NCBI RefSeq assembly: GCF_003254295.1
Contig: NZ_QKZO01000010.1
Coordinates: forward strand, 62,001 to 126,000
From: Rhodobacter capsulatus
GTDB taxonomy: Bacteria; Pseudomonadota; Alphaproteobacteria; Rhodobacterales; Rhodobacteraceae
Length of the DNA stretch: 64,000 nucleotides
Reading direction: 5' to 3'
Part shown: piece after piece, positions 25,194 through 33,583 of the stretch
Layout of the letters: the number at the start of each line of letters is the position of its first letter
Position numbering within the stretch: position 1 is the stretch's first letter
Program-made: the position numbers and the translations under genes
Notes under the pieces: model-generated
Seen by the model: only the letters and a program-made list of their open reading frames with translations
The model's database searches: none
What the model was told of the DNA's origin: nothing

Positions 25194-25839
25194 CGGGCTG
25201 GATGCGCTGGGTCGGCAGGCGGCGGAGCTGGAGCAGGCGCTGGGCGGCGCCGAGGGGGTGGCGGCGAGTTTCAACGACGAGCTGGGACGGATGCGGGAGA
25301 GCCTGACCTATACGGGCCGCGAGGTGGGGAGCCTGTCGCAGAGCTTCGGGCGCTCGGTCCGGCGGGCGTTCGACGGCGTGATCTTTGACGGGATGAAGCT
25401 GTCGGACGCGTTGAGTTCGGTGGCCGAGGGCATGGCGCAGGCCGCCTATTCGGTGGCGATGCGACCGGTGCAGGAGGCGATCGGCGGGGCGCTTGCCAGC
25501 TCGATCAGCGGGATGCTGGGCGGGGTCTTCGGCTTCGCGCAGGGCGGCGCGTTTTCGCAAGGCCGGGTGATGCCCTTTGCCAAGGGGGGGGTGGTGTCTT
25601 CGCCGACGACCTTCCCGATGCGGGGTGCGACGGGGCTGATGGGCGAGGCCGGGCCCGAGGCGATCCTGCCCTTGGCGCGGGGCGCGGACGGGCGGCTGGG
25701 CGTGCAGGCCGGGGGGGGGCGGGTGATCAACGTGGTGATGAATGTGACGACGCCCGATGCGGCGGGCTTCGCCCGCAGTCAGGGCCAGATCGCGGCGCAG
25801 GTGAACCGGGCGCTGGCGCGCGGATCGCGCAACGCCTGA
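25180..25839 (+). CDS. orfg11: GTA gene 11, tape measure protein
   Basis: A 219-residue protein: helical N-terminus (AAELEQALGGAEGVAASFNDELGRMRESLTYTGREVGSLSQSFG), a hydrophobic middle (AIGGALASSISGMLGGVFGFAQGG) and a C-terminal segment GATGLMGEAGPEAILPLARG common to phage tape measures. It sets tail length and probably enters the target envelope. It is far shorter than siphovirus tape measures, in line with a short tail. AAAGGAGGAGG precedes the ATG. Confidence 0.9.
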   Translation: MIEVDGLDALGRQAAELEQALGGAEGVAASFNDELGRMRESLTYTGREVGSLSQSFGRSVRRAFDGVIFDGMKLSDALSSVAEGMAQAAYSVAMRPVQEAIGGALASSISGMLGGVFGFAQGGAFSQGRVMPFAKGGVVSSPTTFPMRGATGLMGEAGPEAILPLARGADGRLGVQAGGGRVINVVMNVTTPDAAGFARSQGQIAAQVNRALARGSRNA

Positions 25840-25849
25840 GGAGGACAGC

Positions 25850-26482
25850 ATGGCATTTCATGAAGTTCGGTTTCCCGCCAATCTGAGCTTCGGCTCGGTC
25901 GGCGGGCCGGAGCGGCGCACCGAGATTGTCACGCTGGCCAGCGGGCATGAGGAGCGCAACAGCCCCTGGGCGCATTCGCGGCGCCATTACGATGCCGGGG
26001 TGGGGCTGCGCAGCCTGGACGATGTCGAGCGGCTGATCGCGTTTTTCGAGGCGCGGGCTGGGCAGCTGCACGGCTTTCGCTGGAAGGACTGGGCGGATCA
26101 CAAGAGCTGTCCGGCCTCGCGGGCCGTCGCGCATGAGGATCAGCTGATCGGAATTGGCGACGGCGTCACGACCGCGTTTCAGCTGGTGAAGACCTATGCT
26201 TCGGGCGGGCAGAGCTATCTGCGGCCGATCGTGAAGCCGGTCGAGGGCACGGTCAAGCTGGGCATCGCGGGCGATCATCAGGCCGAAGCGGTGAATTTCG
26301 CGCTCGATCCGACGACGGGGATCGTTACCTTCAACGAGGCGCCGTCGAAAGGGGCGCGGGTGACGGCGGGGTTCGAATTCGACGTGCCGGTGCGGTTTGA
26401 TACCGACCGGATCGCGGTCTCGGTGCAGTCGTTTCAGGCGGGGGATCTGCCGCAGGTGCCGGTGCTGGAGGTACGGATCTGA
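25850..26482 (+). CDS. orfg12: GTA gene 12, distal tail protein (DUF2460)
   Basis: A 210-residue DUF2460 protein starting MAFHEVRFPANLSFGSVGGPERRTEIVTLASGHEERNSPWAHSRRHYDAGVG, with FRWKDWADHKS and a C-terminal immunoglobulin-like half. It forms the distal ring joining tube to hub. The gene shares one base with g13 (stop/start junction TGATGG). Confidence 0.94.
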   Translation: MAFHEVRFPANLSFGSVGGPERRTEIVTLASGHEERNSPWAHSRRHYDAGVGLRSLDDVERLIAFFEARAGQLHGFRWKDWADHKSCPASRAVAHEDQLIGIGDGVTTAFQLVKTYASGGQSYLRPIVKPVEGTVKLGIAGDHQAEAVNFALDPTTGIVTFNEAPSKGARVTAGFEFDVPVRFDTDRIAVSVQSFQAGDLPQVPVLEVRI

Positions 26483-27372
26483 TGGCCTATCCGCAGGATT
26501 TGAAGGCGCATCTGCAGGGCGGCGTGACGACGCTGGCGCGGGCCTGGGCGCTGGCGCGGACCGACGGGCGGGTGCTGGGCTTCACCGATCATGACCGGGG
26601 GCTGAGCTTCGAGGGGATCGCCTTCGAGCCGGGCAGCGGCATGACGGCCAAGGCGGTGCTGCAGGGCACGGGCCTTTCGGTCGACAATACCGAGAGCTAC
26701 GGCGCGCTGAGCTCCGAGGCGATCACCGAGGCGGATCTTCTGGCCGGGCGTTATGATGGCGCCGCGGTCACGGTCTGGCTGGTGAACTGGGCCGATCCGG
26801 GGATGCGGGCGGTGATCTTTCGCGGCCATCTGGGGGAGGTGTCGCGGGGTGCGGGGGCGTTCACCGCCGAATTGCGCGGGCTGACCGAGGCCTTGGGGCT
26901 GGATCAGGGGCGGATCTATCATCCGCGCTGCGCCGCGGTGCTGGGCGATGGCAAATGCCGGTTCGATCTGACGAAGGACGGTTATGCGCTCGAGACGGCG
27001 CTGGGCGCAATCGAGGAGGCGGTGGTGTTGCGCCTGGCCGAGGGGGCGGGGTTCGAGGATCGCTGGTTCGAGAAGGGGCGGCTTCTGGTGCTGGAAGGCG
27101 CGGCGGCGGGGCTGGTCGGCGTGGTGAAGAACGACCGGCTGCAGGCGGATGGCTCGCGGATCATCGAGCTGTGGCAGCGGCTGGGCGCCGATCCGGTGGC
27201 GGGGGATCGGGTGCGGATCGAGCCCGGCTGTGACAAGCGTGCCGAGACCTGTCGGCTGAAATTCGACAATTTCCTGAATTTTAGGGGCTTTCCGCATATT
27301 CCGGGGGAAGATTGGCTGGTCTCCTATCCGGTGCAGAGCGGCACCAATGACGGCGGGAGCCTGTTCAAATGA
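26482..27372 (+). CDS. orfg13: GTA gene 13, tail hub protein (DUF2163), predicted Fe-S
   Basis: A 296-residue DUF2163 hub protein: LGFTDHDRGLSFEGIAFEPGSGMTA at 32-56 and FNFRGFPHIPGEDWL-type ending. Four cysteines (C150, C159, C250, C257) are spaced like the [4Fe-4S] ligands of lambda gpL-type tail tip proteins, so it probably binds an iron-sulfur cluster. The ATGA overlap with g14 couples them. Confidence 0.92.
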   Translation: MAYPQDLKAHLQGGVTTLARAWALARTDGRVLGFTDHDRGLSFEGIAFEPGSGMTAKAVLQGTGLSVDNTESYGALSSEAITEADLLAGRYDGAAVTVWLVNWADPGMRAVIFRGHLGEVSRGAGAFTAELRGLTEALGLDQGRIYHPRCAAVLGDGKCRFDLTKDGYALETALGAIEEAVVLRLAEGAGFEDRWFEKGRLLVLEGAAAGLVGVVKNDRLQADGSRIIELWQRLGADPVAGDRVRIEPGCDKRAETCRLKFDNFLNFRGFPHIPGEDWLVSYPVQSGTNDGGSLFK

Positions 27373-27821
27373 GCGCGATCGGGCTGCGGGCGGTGGCGAT
27401 CGCGCGGGACTGGATCGGCACGCCTTATCGGCATCAGGTCTCGGTGCAGGGGGCGGGGACGGATTGTCTGGGTCTTTTGCGCGGGGTCTGGCGGGCGCTT
27501 TATGGCGCCGAGCCGGAACTGGTGCCGCCCTATACCGCCGATTGGTCCGAACCCGCGCGCGAGGAAGTGCTGTGGCGGGCGGCGGCGCGGCATTTGCTGG
27601 CGCTGCCCCCTGCGCGGGGGCCCGAGCGCCCGGGCGAGGTGCTCTTGTTTCGGATGCGTCATGGCGCGGTGGCCAAGCATCTGGGCATCGCTGCCGAGAT
27701 CGGCGCCGGGGCGAGTTTCGTGCATGCCTATACGGGGCATGGCGTGGTCGAGAGCCCGCTCTCGGAGCCCTGGGCGCGGCGGATCGTGGCGCGATTTCAA
27801 TTTCCTGAGGGGGGCCGGTGA
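27369..27821 (+). CDS. orfg14: GTA gene 14, NlpC/P60 cell-wall peptidase
   Basis: A 150-residue tail-associated peptidase expected to cut peptidoglycan cross-links during DNA entry. The NlpC/P60 triad is visible: Cys33 in GTDCLGLLRG, His104 in VAKHLGIA and a third polar residue at His119 in SFVHAY. No signal peptide, as expected for a particle component. The g15 ATG follows its stop without a gap. Confidence 0.92.
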   Translation: MSAIGLRAVAIARDWIGTPYRHQVSVQGAGTDCLGLLRGVWRALYGAEPELVPPYTADWSEPAREEVLWRAAARHLLALPPARGPERPGEVLLFRMRHGAVAKHLGIAAEIGAGASFVHAYTGHGVVESPLSEPWARRIVARFQFPEGGR

Positions 27822-30800
27822 ATGGCGACGATACTGCTTTCGGCGGCGGGGGCCGCGATTGGTGGCGGCTTTGGCGGCACGATTCTGGGCCTTTCGGGAG
27901 CGGTGATCGGCCGGGCCGTGGGGGCGACCCTGGGGCGGGTGATCGATCAGCGGCTTCTGGGATCGGGGTCGCAAAGCGTCGAGACCGGGCGCGTCGACCG
28001 GCTGCGGCTGTCGAGCGCCTCGGAGGGCGAGGCGGTCGGGCGGCTTTGGGGGCGGATGCGGGTCGCCGGGCAGGTGATCTGGGCGACGCGGTTTTTTGAA
28101 ACCGCCCAGGTGGAAAAAAGCGGCAAGGGCGCGCCGCGGGCGACGGTGGCGCGCTACAGCTATTCGCTGAGCCTGGCGCTGGCCTTGTGCGAGGGCGAAA
28201 TCCTGCGCGTCGGCCGGGTCTGGGCGGATGGCAGCGAGATCGAGGTCTCAAGCCTGAACATGCGGGTTTACCGGGGGGGCGAGGACCAGCTGCCCGATCC
28301 GAAGATCGCGGCGGTGGAGGGGGCGGAGGCGGCGCCCGCCTATCGCGGCATCGCCTATGTGGTGATCGAGGATCTGCATCTGGCCCCCTTTGGCAACCGG
28401 GTGCCGCAGTTTACCTTTGAGGTGGTGCGGGCGGCGCAGGGCGCGCTGGCCGAGGCCGAGCCCGATCTGACGCGGGGGCTGCGGGCGGTGGCGCTGATCC
28501 CCGGCACGGGGGAATATGCGCTTGCGACGACGCCGGTCTATGTCGGCACCGAGACGGGGATCACCGCGACGCAGGGGGTGGCGAACCAGACTGCGCCCGG
28601 GGGGCAGACCGATCTGGTCGCGGCGCTGCAGCGGCTGGATGAGGAGCTGCCGAATTGCGGCGCGGTATCGCTGGTGGTGAGCTGGTTTGGCGATGATCTG
28701 CGCTGCGGCGCCTGCGATGTGAAGCCCAAGGTGGCCTCGCGGCAGGAGGAGGGCGCGAACATGCCCTGGCGAGTGGCGGGGCTGGAGCGGGCGGGCGCCG
28801 AGGAAGTGCCGCGGCTCTCGAGCAGTTCGGTCTATGGCGGCACGCCTGCCGATGCTGCGGTGATCGAGGCGATCGGCGCGCTGCGGGCGGCGGGCAAGGC
28901 GGTGACCTTTTACCCGTTCATCCTGATGGAGCAGCTGGCGGGCAACGGGCTGCCCGATCCCTGGAGCGATGCGACCGGGCAGCCTGCGCTGCCCTGGCGG
29001 GGTCGGATCACGCTTTCGGTCGCGCCGGGCCGCGCGGGCAGCCCGGACGGGACGGCAGCGGCGGTGGCGCAGGTGGCGGGGTTCTTCGGGACCGCGCAGC
29101 CGGGTGATTTCGCTATTGCGGGCGGGCAGGTGGTCTATTCCGGTCCCGAGGAATGGTCGATGCGCCGCTTCATCCTGCATTATGCGCATCTGTGCAAACT
29201 GGCCGGGGGCGTAGACGCCTTTTGCATCGGCACCGAGATGGTGGCGCTGACGCAGATCCGGGGGGCGGCCAACAGCTATCCCGCGGTGGCGGCGTTTCGG
29301 CAGCTGGCGGGTGAGGTCAAGGCGATCCTCGGGCCCGGCTGCAAGATCGGCTATGCCGCCGACTGGTCGGAATATTGGGGCCATGCGCCGGGCAATGGCG
29401 ACCGGTTCTTTCATCTTGACCCGCTTTGGGCGGATGAAAACATCGACTTCATCGGCATCGACAATTACCTGCCGCTGTCGGATTGGCGGGATGGCGAGGA
29501 TCATGCCGATGCGGGCTGGGGCTCGATCTACGCGCTGGACTATCTGCGCGCCAATATCGAGGGCGGCGAGTATCATGACTGGTATTATGCCGCGCCGGAG
29601 CATCGCGATGCGCAGATCCGCACGCCGATCAGCGATGGCGATCACGACGAGCCCTGGATCTGGCGGGCGAAGGATATTCGCAACTGGTGGCTGAACGACC
29701 ATCACGAGCGGGTGGGCGGGGTGCGGTCCGAGGTGGCGACGGCCTGGGTGCCGCAGTCGAAACCGATCTGGTTCACCGAAATGGGCTGTGCGGCGATCGA
29801 CAAGGGCACGAACCAGCCCAACAAGTTCCTCGACCCGAAAAGCTCGGAATCGAGCCTGCCGCATCATTCCGACGGGCGGCGCGACGAGCTGATCCAGATG
29901 CAATATCTGCGCGCGATGACGAGCTACTGGGGGGAGGCGGCGAAGAACCCGGTCTCGGCGGTCTATGGCGGGCCGATGCTCGACATGAGCCGGGCGCATG
30001 TCTGGGCCTGGGATGCCCGGCCCTGGCCGCAGTTTCCCCTCAACACCGCTTTGTGGTCGGATGGGGCGAATTACGCGCGCGGGCACTGGATTTCGGGCCG
30101 GGCGGTGGCGCAGCCGCTGGCGAGCGTGGTGGCCGAGATCTGCGGTCTGGCCGGGATCACGGACATCGATGTCAGCGGGCTTTACGGGCTGGTGCGCGGG
30201 TATACGATGACGGGCGATCAGACCGGGCGCGCGGGGTTGCAGGCACTGATGCTGGCCTATGGCTTCGAGGTGCTGGAACGCGAGGGCAAGCTGGTGTTCC
30301 GGATGCGTGACGGGCGGATCGATGCCGATCTGGTCGCGGCGGATCTGGCGCTGGGCGAGGGCGGGAGCATGGTCGAGACGGTGCGGGCGGCCGAGGCCGA
30401 GATCGCCGGGCGGGTGCGGCTGGCCTATGTCGAGGCGGAGGGCGATTTCGAGGTGCGTGCGGTCGAGGCGGTCTTTCCCGATGTGGCGGCGGGGGCGGCG
30501 GCGGGGTCGGAACTGCCGCTGGCGCTGACGCGGGCGCAGGCGCAGGGGATTGTCGGGCGTTGGCTGGCCGAGGCGCGGGTGGCGCGGGACACGGCGCGGT
30601 TCGCGCTGCCGCCCTCGCAGGCGCATCTGGGCACGGGCGACGTGGTGCGGCTGGATCTGCCCGAGGGCAAGCGGCGCTACCGGCTGGACCGGATCGAGCA
30701 GGCGGGGCTGTTGCAGGTCGAGGCGGTGCGGGTCGAGCCCGGGATCTATGCGCCCGCCGACGAGGTCGAGGACCCGGCCAACCTGCGCCCCTTTGCGGCG

Positions 30801-31736
30801 CCGGTGCCGGTGCGCGCGGTCTTCCTTGACCTGCCCTTGATGAAAGGGGACGAAGATCCGGTGGCGCCGCATCTGGCGGTGACGGCGACGCCCTGGCCGG
30901 GGACGGTGGCGGTCTGGTCGGCCGATGAGGATGCGGGCTATGCGCTGAACGCGACGCTTGGCACGCGGGCGGTGATCGGGCAGACGTTGACGCCGCTTTT
31001 TCGCGCGCCGCCCGGGCTTTGGGACCGGGGCGCGGCCCTGCGGGTGAAGCTGGCGAGCGGGGCGCTCGAGTCGGCGACGGCGCTTCGGGTGCTGAACGGC
31101 GCGAATGCGATGGCGATCGGCGATGGCAGCTCGGACAAGTGGGAGGTGTTTCAGTTCGTCGAAGCGGCGCTGGTCGACGGCAAGGTCTGGGAGATCTCGC
31201 TGCGGCTGCGCGGGCAGCTTGGCACCGATGCGCTGATGCCCGAGGTCTGGCCCGAGGGCAGCGTGGTGGTGGCGCTGAATGGCGCGCCCGAGCAGATCTT
31301 GCTGCCCGCCTCTGCCCGCGGGCTGGCGCGACATTACCGGATCGGCTCGGCGGCGCGGTCTTATGACGATCCGTCCTTCGTGCACCGGATCGAGGCTTTT
31401 GCGGGCGCCGGGCTGCGGCCCTTCAGCCCGTGCCATCTGCGCGCCACGCCGGGGGCGAGCGGGTGGGACTTTCGCTGGCTGCGCCGGACACGGATCGATG
31501 GCGACAGCTGGCAGGGCTACGAGGTGCCGCTGGGCGAGACGGCCGAGCTTTATCTGCTGCGCGTGATCGAGGGAACGGCGGTGAAGCGCGAACTGACGGT
31601 GGGCGCGGCAAGCTGGAGCTACCCAGCGGCGCTGCAGGCGGCGGATGGCATCGCCGGGGGCTTCACGCTGGAGGTGGCGCAGGTGTCTGACGTTTACGGC
31701 CCGGGGCTGGCGGCGCGGATCACCGTGGGGGCCTGA
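27822..31736 (+). CDS. orfg15: GTA gene 15, baseplate/fibre 'megatron' protein
   Basis: A 1304-residue protein and the largest GTA component. Residues 1-40 are Gly-rich and hydrophobic. A domain with glycoside-hydrolase TIM-barrel-like features (FCIGTEMVALTQIRG, IGYAADWSEYWGH, FIGIDNYLPLSDWRDGEDHAD, IWFTEMGCAAIDKGTNQPNKF; about 460-680) is the GTA TIM-barrel. It is followed by a phage-tail domain (about 720-950) and a C-terminal receptor-binding-type region. It is thought to contact and penetrate the recipient envelope. Whether the barrel still hydrolyses glycans is unknown. Confidence 0.95.
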   Translation: MATILLSAAGAAIGGGFGGTILGLSGAVIGRAVGATLGRVIDQRLLGSGSQSVETGRVDRLRLSSASEGEAVGRLWGRMRVAGQVIWATRFFETAQVEKSGKGAPRATVARYSYSLSLALALCEGEILRVGRVWADGSEIEVSSLNMRVYRGGEDQLPDPKIAAVEGAEAAPAYRGIAYVVIEDLHLAPFGNRVPQFTFEVVRAAQGALAEAEPDLTRGLRAVALIPGTGEYALATTPVYVGTETGITATQGVANQTAPGGQTDLVAALQRLDEELPNCGAVSLVVSWFGDDLRCGACDVKPKVASRQEEGANMPWRVAGLERAGAEEVPRLSSSSVYGGTPADAAVIEAIGALRAAGKAVTFYPFILMEQLAGNGLPDPWSDATGQPALPWRGRITLSVAPGRAGSPDGTAAAVAQVAGFFGTAQPGDFAIAGGQVVYSGPEEWSMRRFILHYAHLCKLAGGVDAFCIGTEMVALTQIRGAANSYPAVAAFRQLAGEVKAILGPGCKIGYAADWSEYWGHAPGNGDRFFHLDPLWADENIDFIGIDNYLPLSDWRDGEDHADAGWGSIYALDYLRANIEGGEYHDWYYAAPEHRDAQIRTPISDGDHDEPWIWRAKDIRNWWLNDHHERVGGVRSEVATAWVPQSKPIWFTEMGCAAIDKGTNQPNKFLDPKSSESSLPHHSDGRRDELIQMQYLRAMTSYWGEAAKNPVSAVYGGPMLDMSRAHVWAWDARPWPQFPLNTALWSDGANYARGHWISGRAVAQPLASVVAEICGLAGITDIDVSGLYGLVRGYTMTGDQTGRAGLQALMLAYGFEVLEREGKLVFRMRDGRIDADLVAADLALGEGGSMVETVRAAEAEIAGRVRLAYVEAEGDFEVRAVEAVFPDVAAGAAAGSELPLALTRAQAQGIVGRWLAEARVARDTARFALPPSQAHLGTGDVVRLDLPEGKRRYRLDRIEQAGLLQVEAVRVEPGIYAPADEVEDPANLRPFAAPVPVRAVFLDLPLMKGDEDPVAPHLAVTATPWPGTVAVWSADEDAGYALNATLGTRAVIGQTLTPLFRAPPGLWDRGAALRVKLASGALESATALRVLNGANAMAIGDGSSDKWEVFQFVEAALVDGKVWEISLRLRGQLGTDALMPEVWPEGSVVVALNGAPEQILLPASARGLARHYRIGSAARSYDDPSFVHRIEAFAGAGLRPFSPCHLRATPGASGWDFRWLRRTRIDGDSWQGYEVPLGETAELYLLRVIEGTAVKRELTVGAASWSYPAALQAADGIAGGFTLEVAQVSDVYGPGLAARITVGA

Positions 31737-31739
31737 GGT

Positions 31740-32168
31740 GTGCGGCCGATCCTGATCGACGATCTTCTGATCGCGGCGCGCGCTCTGGCTTTGGTGGCCG
31801 CCCCCGAGCGCCCGGCGCGGCTGGCACAATGGTTGTGCGAGGCGCATTGGGCCGATCTTTACCGCAAGCGGCTGGCGCGGGCGCATCCGATCTGGGGCAA
31901 CGGCTCGCTGATGGGGCGGGCTTTGCGCGAAGCCGGGCGGCGGGGACTGCGCCCGGACCGGGCCGAGATCGACGATCTTGCAGAGGTGATCGCGGCGGTG
32001 CGCAACTGGCGCGCACGGGGGCTTTGCAGCGCCGGTGAACGGCTCTATCTGAGGGGCGAAGCCTGTGTTAGGCTGACCCGAAGTCAAGGAGAGAGCCATG
32101 TCCAAAATCCGTGCGAAGGTCGCTGCCATCGATCCGGTATGGATGCGGATCTGCGAGGAGGCGCATGA
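31740..32168 (+). CDS. Conserved small protein after GTA g15
   Basis: A 142-residue frame starting at GTG 31740 with GAGGTG overlapping, three bases after the g15 stop. The first 110 residues look like a real helical protein (LIDDLLIAARALALVAAPERPARLAQWLCEAHWADLYRKRLARAHPIWGNGSLMGRALREAGRRGL), with a WGNGSLM motif. The last 24 residues overlap the cysE start by 71 bases and may be less constrained. It resembles a rhodobacterial domain of unknown function by memory only. Position suggests co-transcription with the GTA genes, but a particle role is not shown. Confidence 0.6.
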   Translation: MRPILIDDLLIAARALALVAAPERPARLAQWLCEAHWADLYRKRLARAHPIWGNGSLMGRALREAGRRGLRPDRAEIDDLAEVIAAVRNWRARGLCSAGERLYLRGEACVRLTRSQGESHVQNPCEGRCHRSGMDADLRGGA

Positions 32169-32916
32169 CGCCGTGGGGCAGGAACCGCTGCTGGGCGCCC
32201 TCATCCATGCCGGGCTTTTGCACCATGCGACGATGGAAAAGGCGCTGGCCTATCGCTTTTCGCTCAAACTCGCCTCGGGCGAGATGAGCGAGCAATTGCT
32301 GCGCGAGATCGCGGATGACGCCTATGGGTCGGACCCCGATCTGGGGGCGGCGGCGCGGGCGGATCTGGTGGCGGTGCATGACCGCGACCCGGCCTGCCAC
32401 CGGTTCTTGCAGCCGATCCTGTTCTTCAAGGGCTATCAGGCGCTGCAAAGCTATCGCATCGCGCATTGGCTGTGGCGGCAGGGGCGCAAGGACATGGCCT
32501 ATTTCGTGCAGATGCGCACCTCGGAGGCCTTTGGCGTCGATATCCACCCGGCCGCGCGGATCGGGCGCGGCGTGATGATCGATCACGCCCATTCGATCGT
32601 GATCGGCGAGACGGCGGTGGTGGGCGACAATGTCTCGATGCTGCATTCGGTGACGCTGGGCGGCACCGGCAAGGAAGAGCAGGACCGCCATCCGAAGATC
32701 GGCAATGGTGTGCTGATCGGGGCGGGGGCGAAGGTGCTGGGCAATATCCATGTCGGCGACAATTCGCGGATTGCGGCGGGGTCCGTGGTGCTGGCCGATG
32801 TGCCGCGCTGCAAGACCGTGGCCGGGGTGCCCGCGAAGATCGTCGGCGAGGCGGGCTGTGCGCAGCCCTCGGTCAACATGGACCAGCAATTGCGCGGTTG
32901 CGACTGCGAGGGCTGA
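32098..32916 (+). CDS. cysE: Serine O-acetyltransferase
   Basis: Acetylates L-serine with acetyl-CoA, the first step of cysteine synthesis. The 272-residue protein has the helical N-terminal domain (to about 140) and the left-handed beta-helix with hexapeptides: IHPAARIGRGVMIDHAHSIVIGETAVVGDNVSMLHSVTLGGTGKE, then HPKIGNGVLIGAGAKVLGNIHVGDNSRIAAGSVV and VAGVPAKIVG. AAGGAGAGAG lies upstream of the ATG. It marks the conserved right border of the GTA region. Confidence 0.96.
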   Translation: MSKIRAKVAAIDPVWMRICEEAHDAVGQEPLLGALIHAGLLHHATMEKALAYRFSLKLASGEMSEQLLREIADDAYGSDPDLGAAARADLVAVHDRDPACHRFLQPILFFKGYQALQSYRIAHWLWRQGRKDMAYFVQMRTSEAFGVDIHPAARIGRGVMIDHAHSIVIGETAVVGDNVSMLHSVTLGGTGKEEQDRHPKIGNGVLIGAGAKVLGNIHVGDNSRIAAGSVVLADVPRCKTVAGVPAKIVGEAGCAQPSVNMDQQLRGCDCEG

Positions 32917-32923
32917 ACCGGGC

Positions 32924-33583
32924 ATGGCGGGGCTGACGCGGATCAAGGCGCTGCCCTACCGGATCGTCACCAAGCTTGCGGGCGACGCGATTTCGCTGTT
33001 CGCCCGCCTCCTGACCGCGCCCCGCGCGATCTGGGCGGGATCGGAGCCGCGGCATGGGCCGCGGGTCTATTATTCGAACCATACCTCGAACGCGGATTTC
33101 GTGCTGATCTGGACGGTGCTGCCGCCGGTTTTGCGCAGCCGCACCCGGCCGGTGGCGGCGCTGGATTACTGGCTCGCCTCGCCGCTGCGCGCCTTTGCGG
33201 GCCGTGACGTGTTTCGCGCCGTGCTGATCGACCGCCGTCCCGAGGCGCGGACCGAAGATCCGGTGACGCAGATGACCACGGCGCTGGATGCGGGATCGGC
33301 CCTGATCCTGTTTCCCGAGGGGCGACGCAATACCTCGGACGCGCCGCTTTTGCCGTTCAAATCCGGGCTCTTTCATCTGGCGCGGCAACGTCCGGCGGTG
33401 GATCTGATCCCGGTCTGGATCTCGAACCTGAACCACGTCATGCCGCGCGGCAAGGTGATCCCGGTGCCGCTGATCTGCACCGTCACTTTCGGCGCGCCGA
33501 TCCGCATCGCGCCCGATGAGCCGAAAGAGCGTTTCCTGACCCGCGCGGCGGCGGCGCTGGCGGAACTGGGGGCGGCACGATGA
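32924..33583 (+). CDS. 1-acyl-sn-glycerol-3-phosphate acyltransferase-like
   Basis: A 219-residue PlsC-family acyltransferase with the catalytic HxxxxD box in YSNHTSNADFVLIW (about 44-57), a PEGRRNTSDAPLLPFKSGLFHLA block (about 127-148) and a hydrophobic N-terminal region. It should transfer an acyl chain onto lysophosphatidate or a related lysolipid at the inner membrane. It is coupled to the downstream CDP-diglyceride synthetase-like gene by a four-base overlap, supporting a phospholipid role. Confidence 0.85.
   Translation: MAGLTRIKALPYRIVTKLAGDAISLFARLLTAPRAIWAGSEPRHGPRVYYSNHTSNADFVLIWTVLPPVLRSRTRPVAALDYWLASPLRAFAGRDVFRAVLIDRRPEARTEDPVTQMTTALDAGSALILFPEGRRNTSDAPLLPFKSGLFHLARQRPAVDLIPVWISNLNHVMPRGKVIPVPLICTVTFGAPIRIAPDEPKERFLTRAAAALAELGAAR

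Noticed and set aside
17437-32168. Active prophage
   Set aside because: No integrase, repressor, replication, lysis or attachment sites; gene set and borders match a GTA.
28248-32204. 1318-codon open frame on the minus strand opposite g15
   Set aside because: Extremely Arg/His/Pro-rich translation with no domains, exactly antisense to a strongly supported GTA gene; a high-GC shadow frame.
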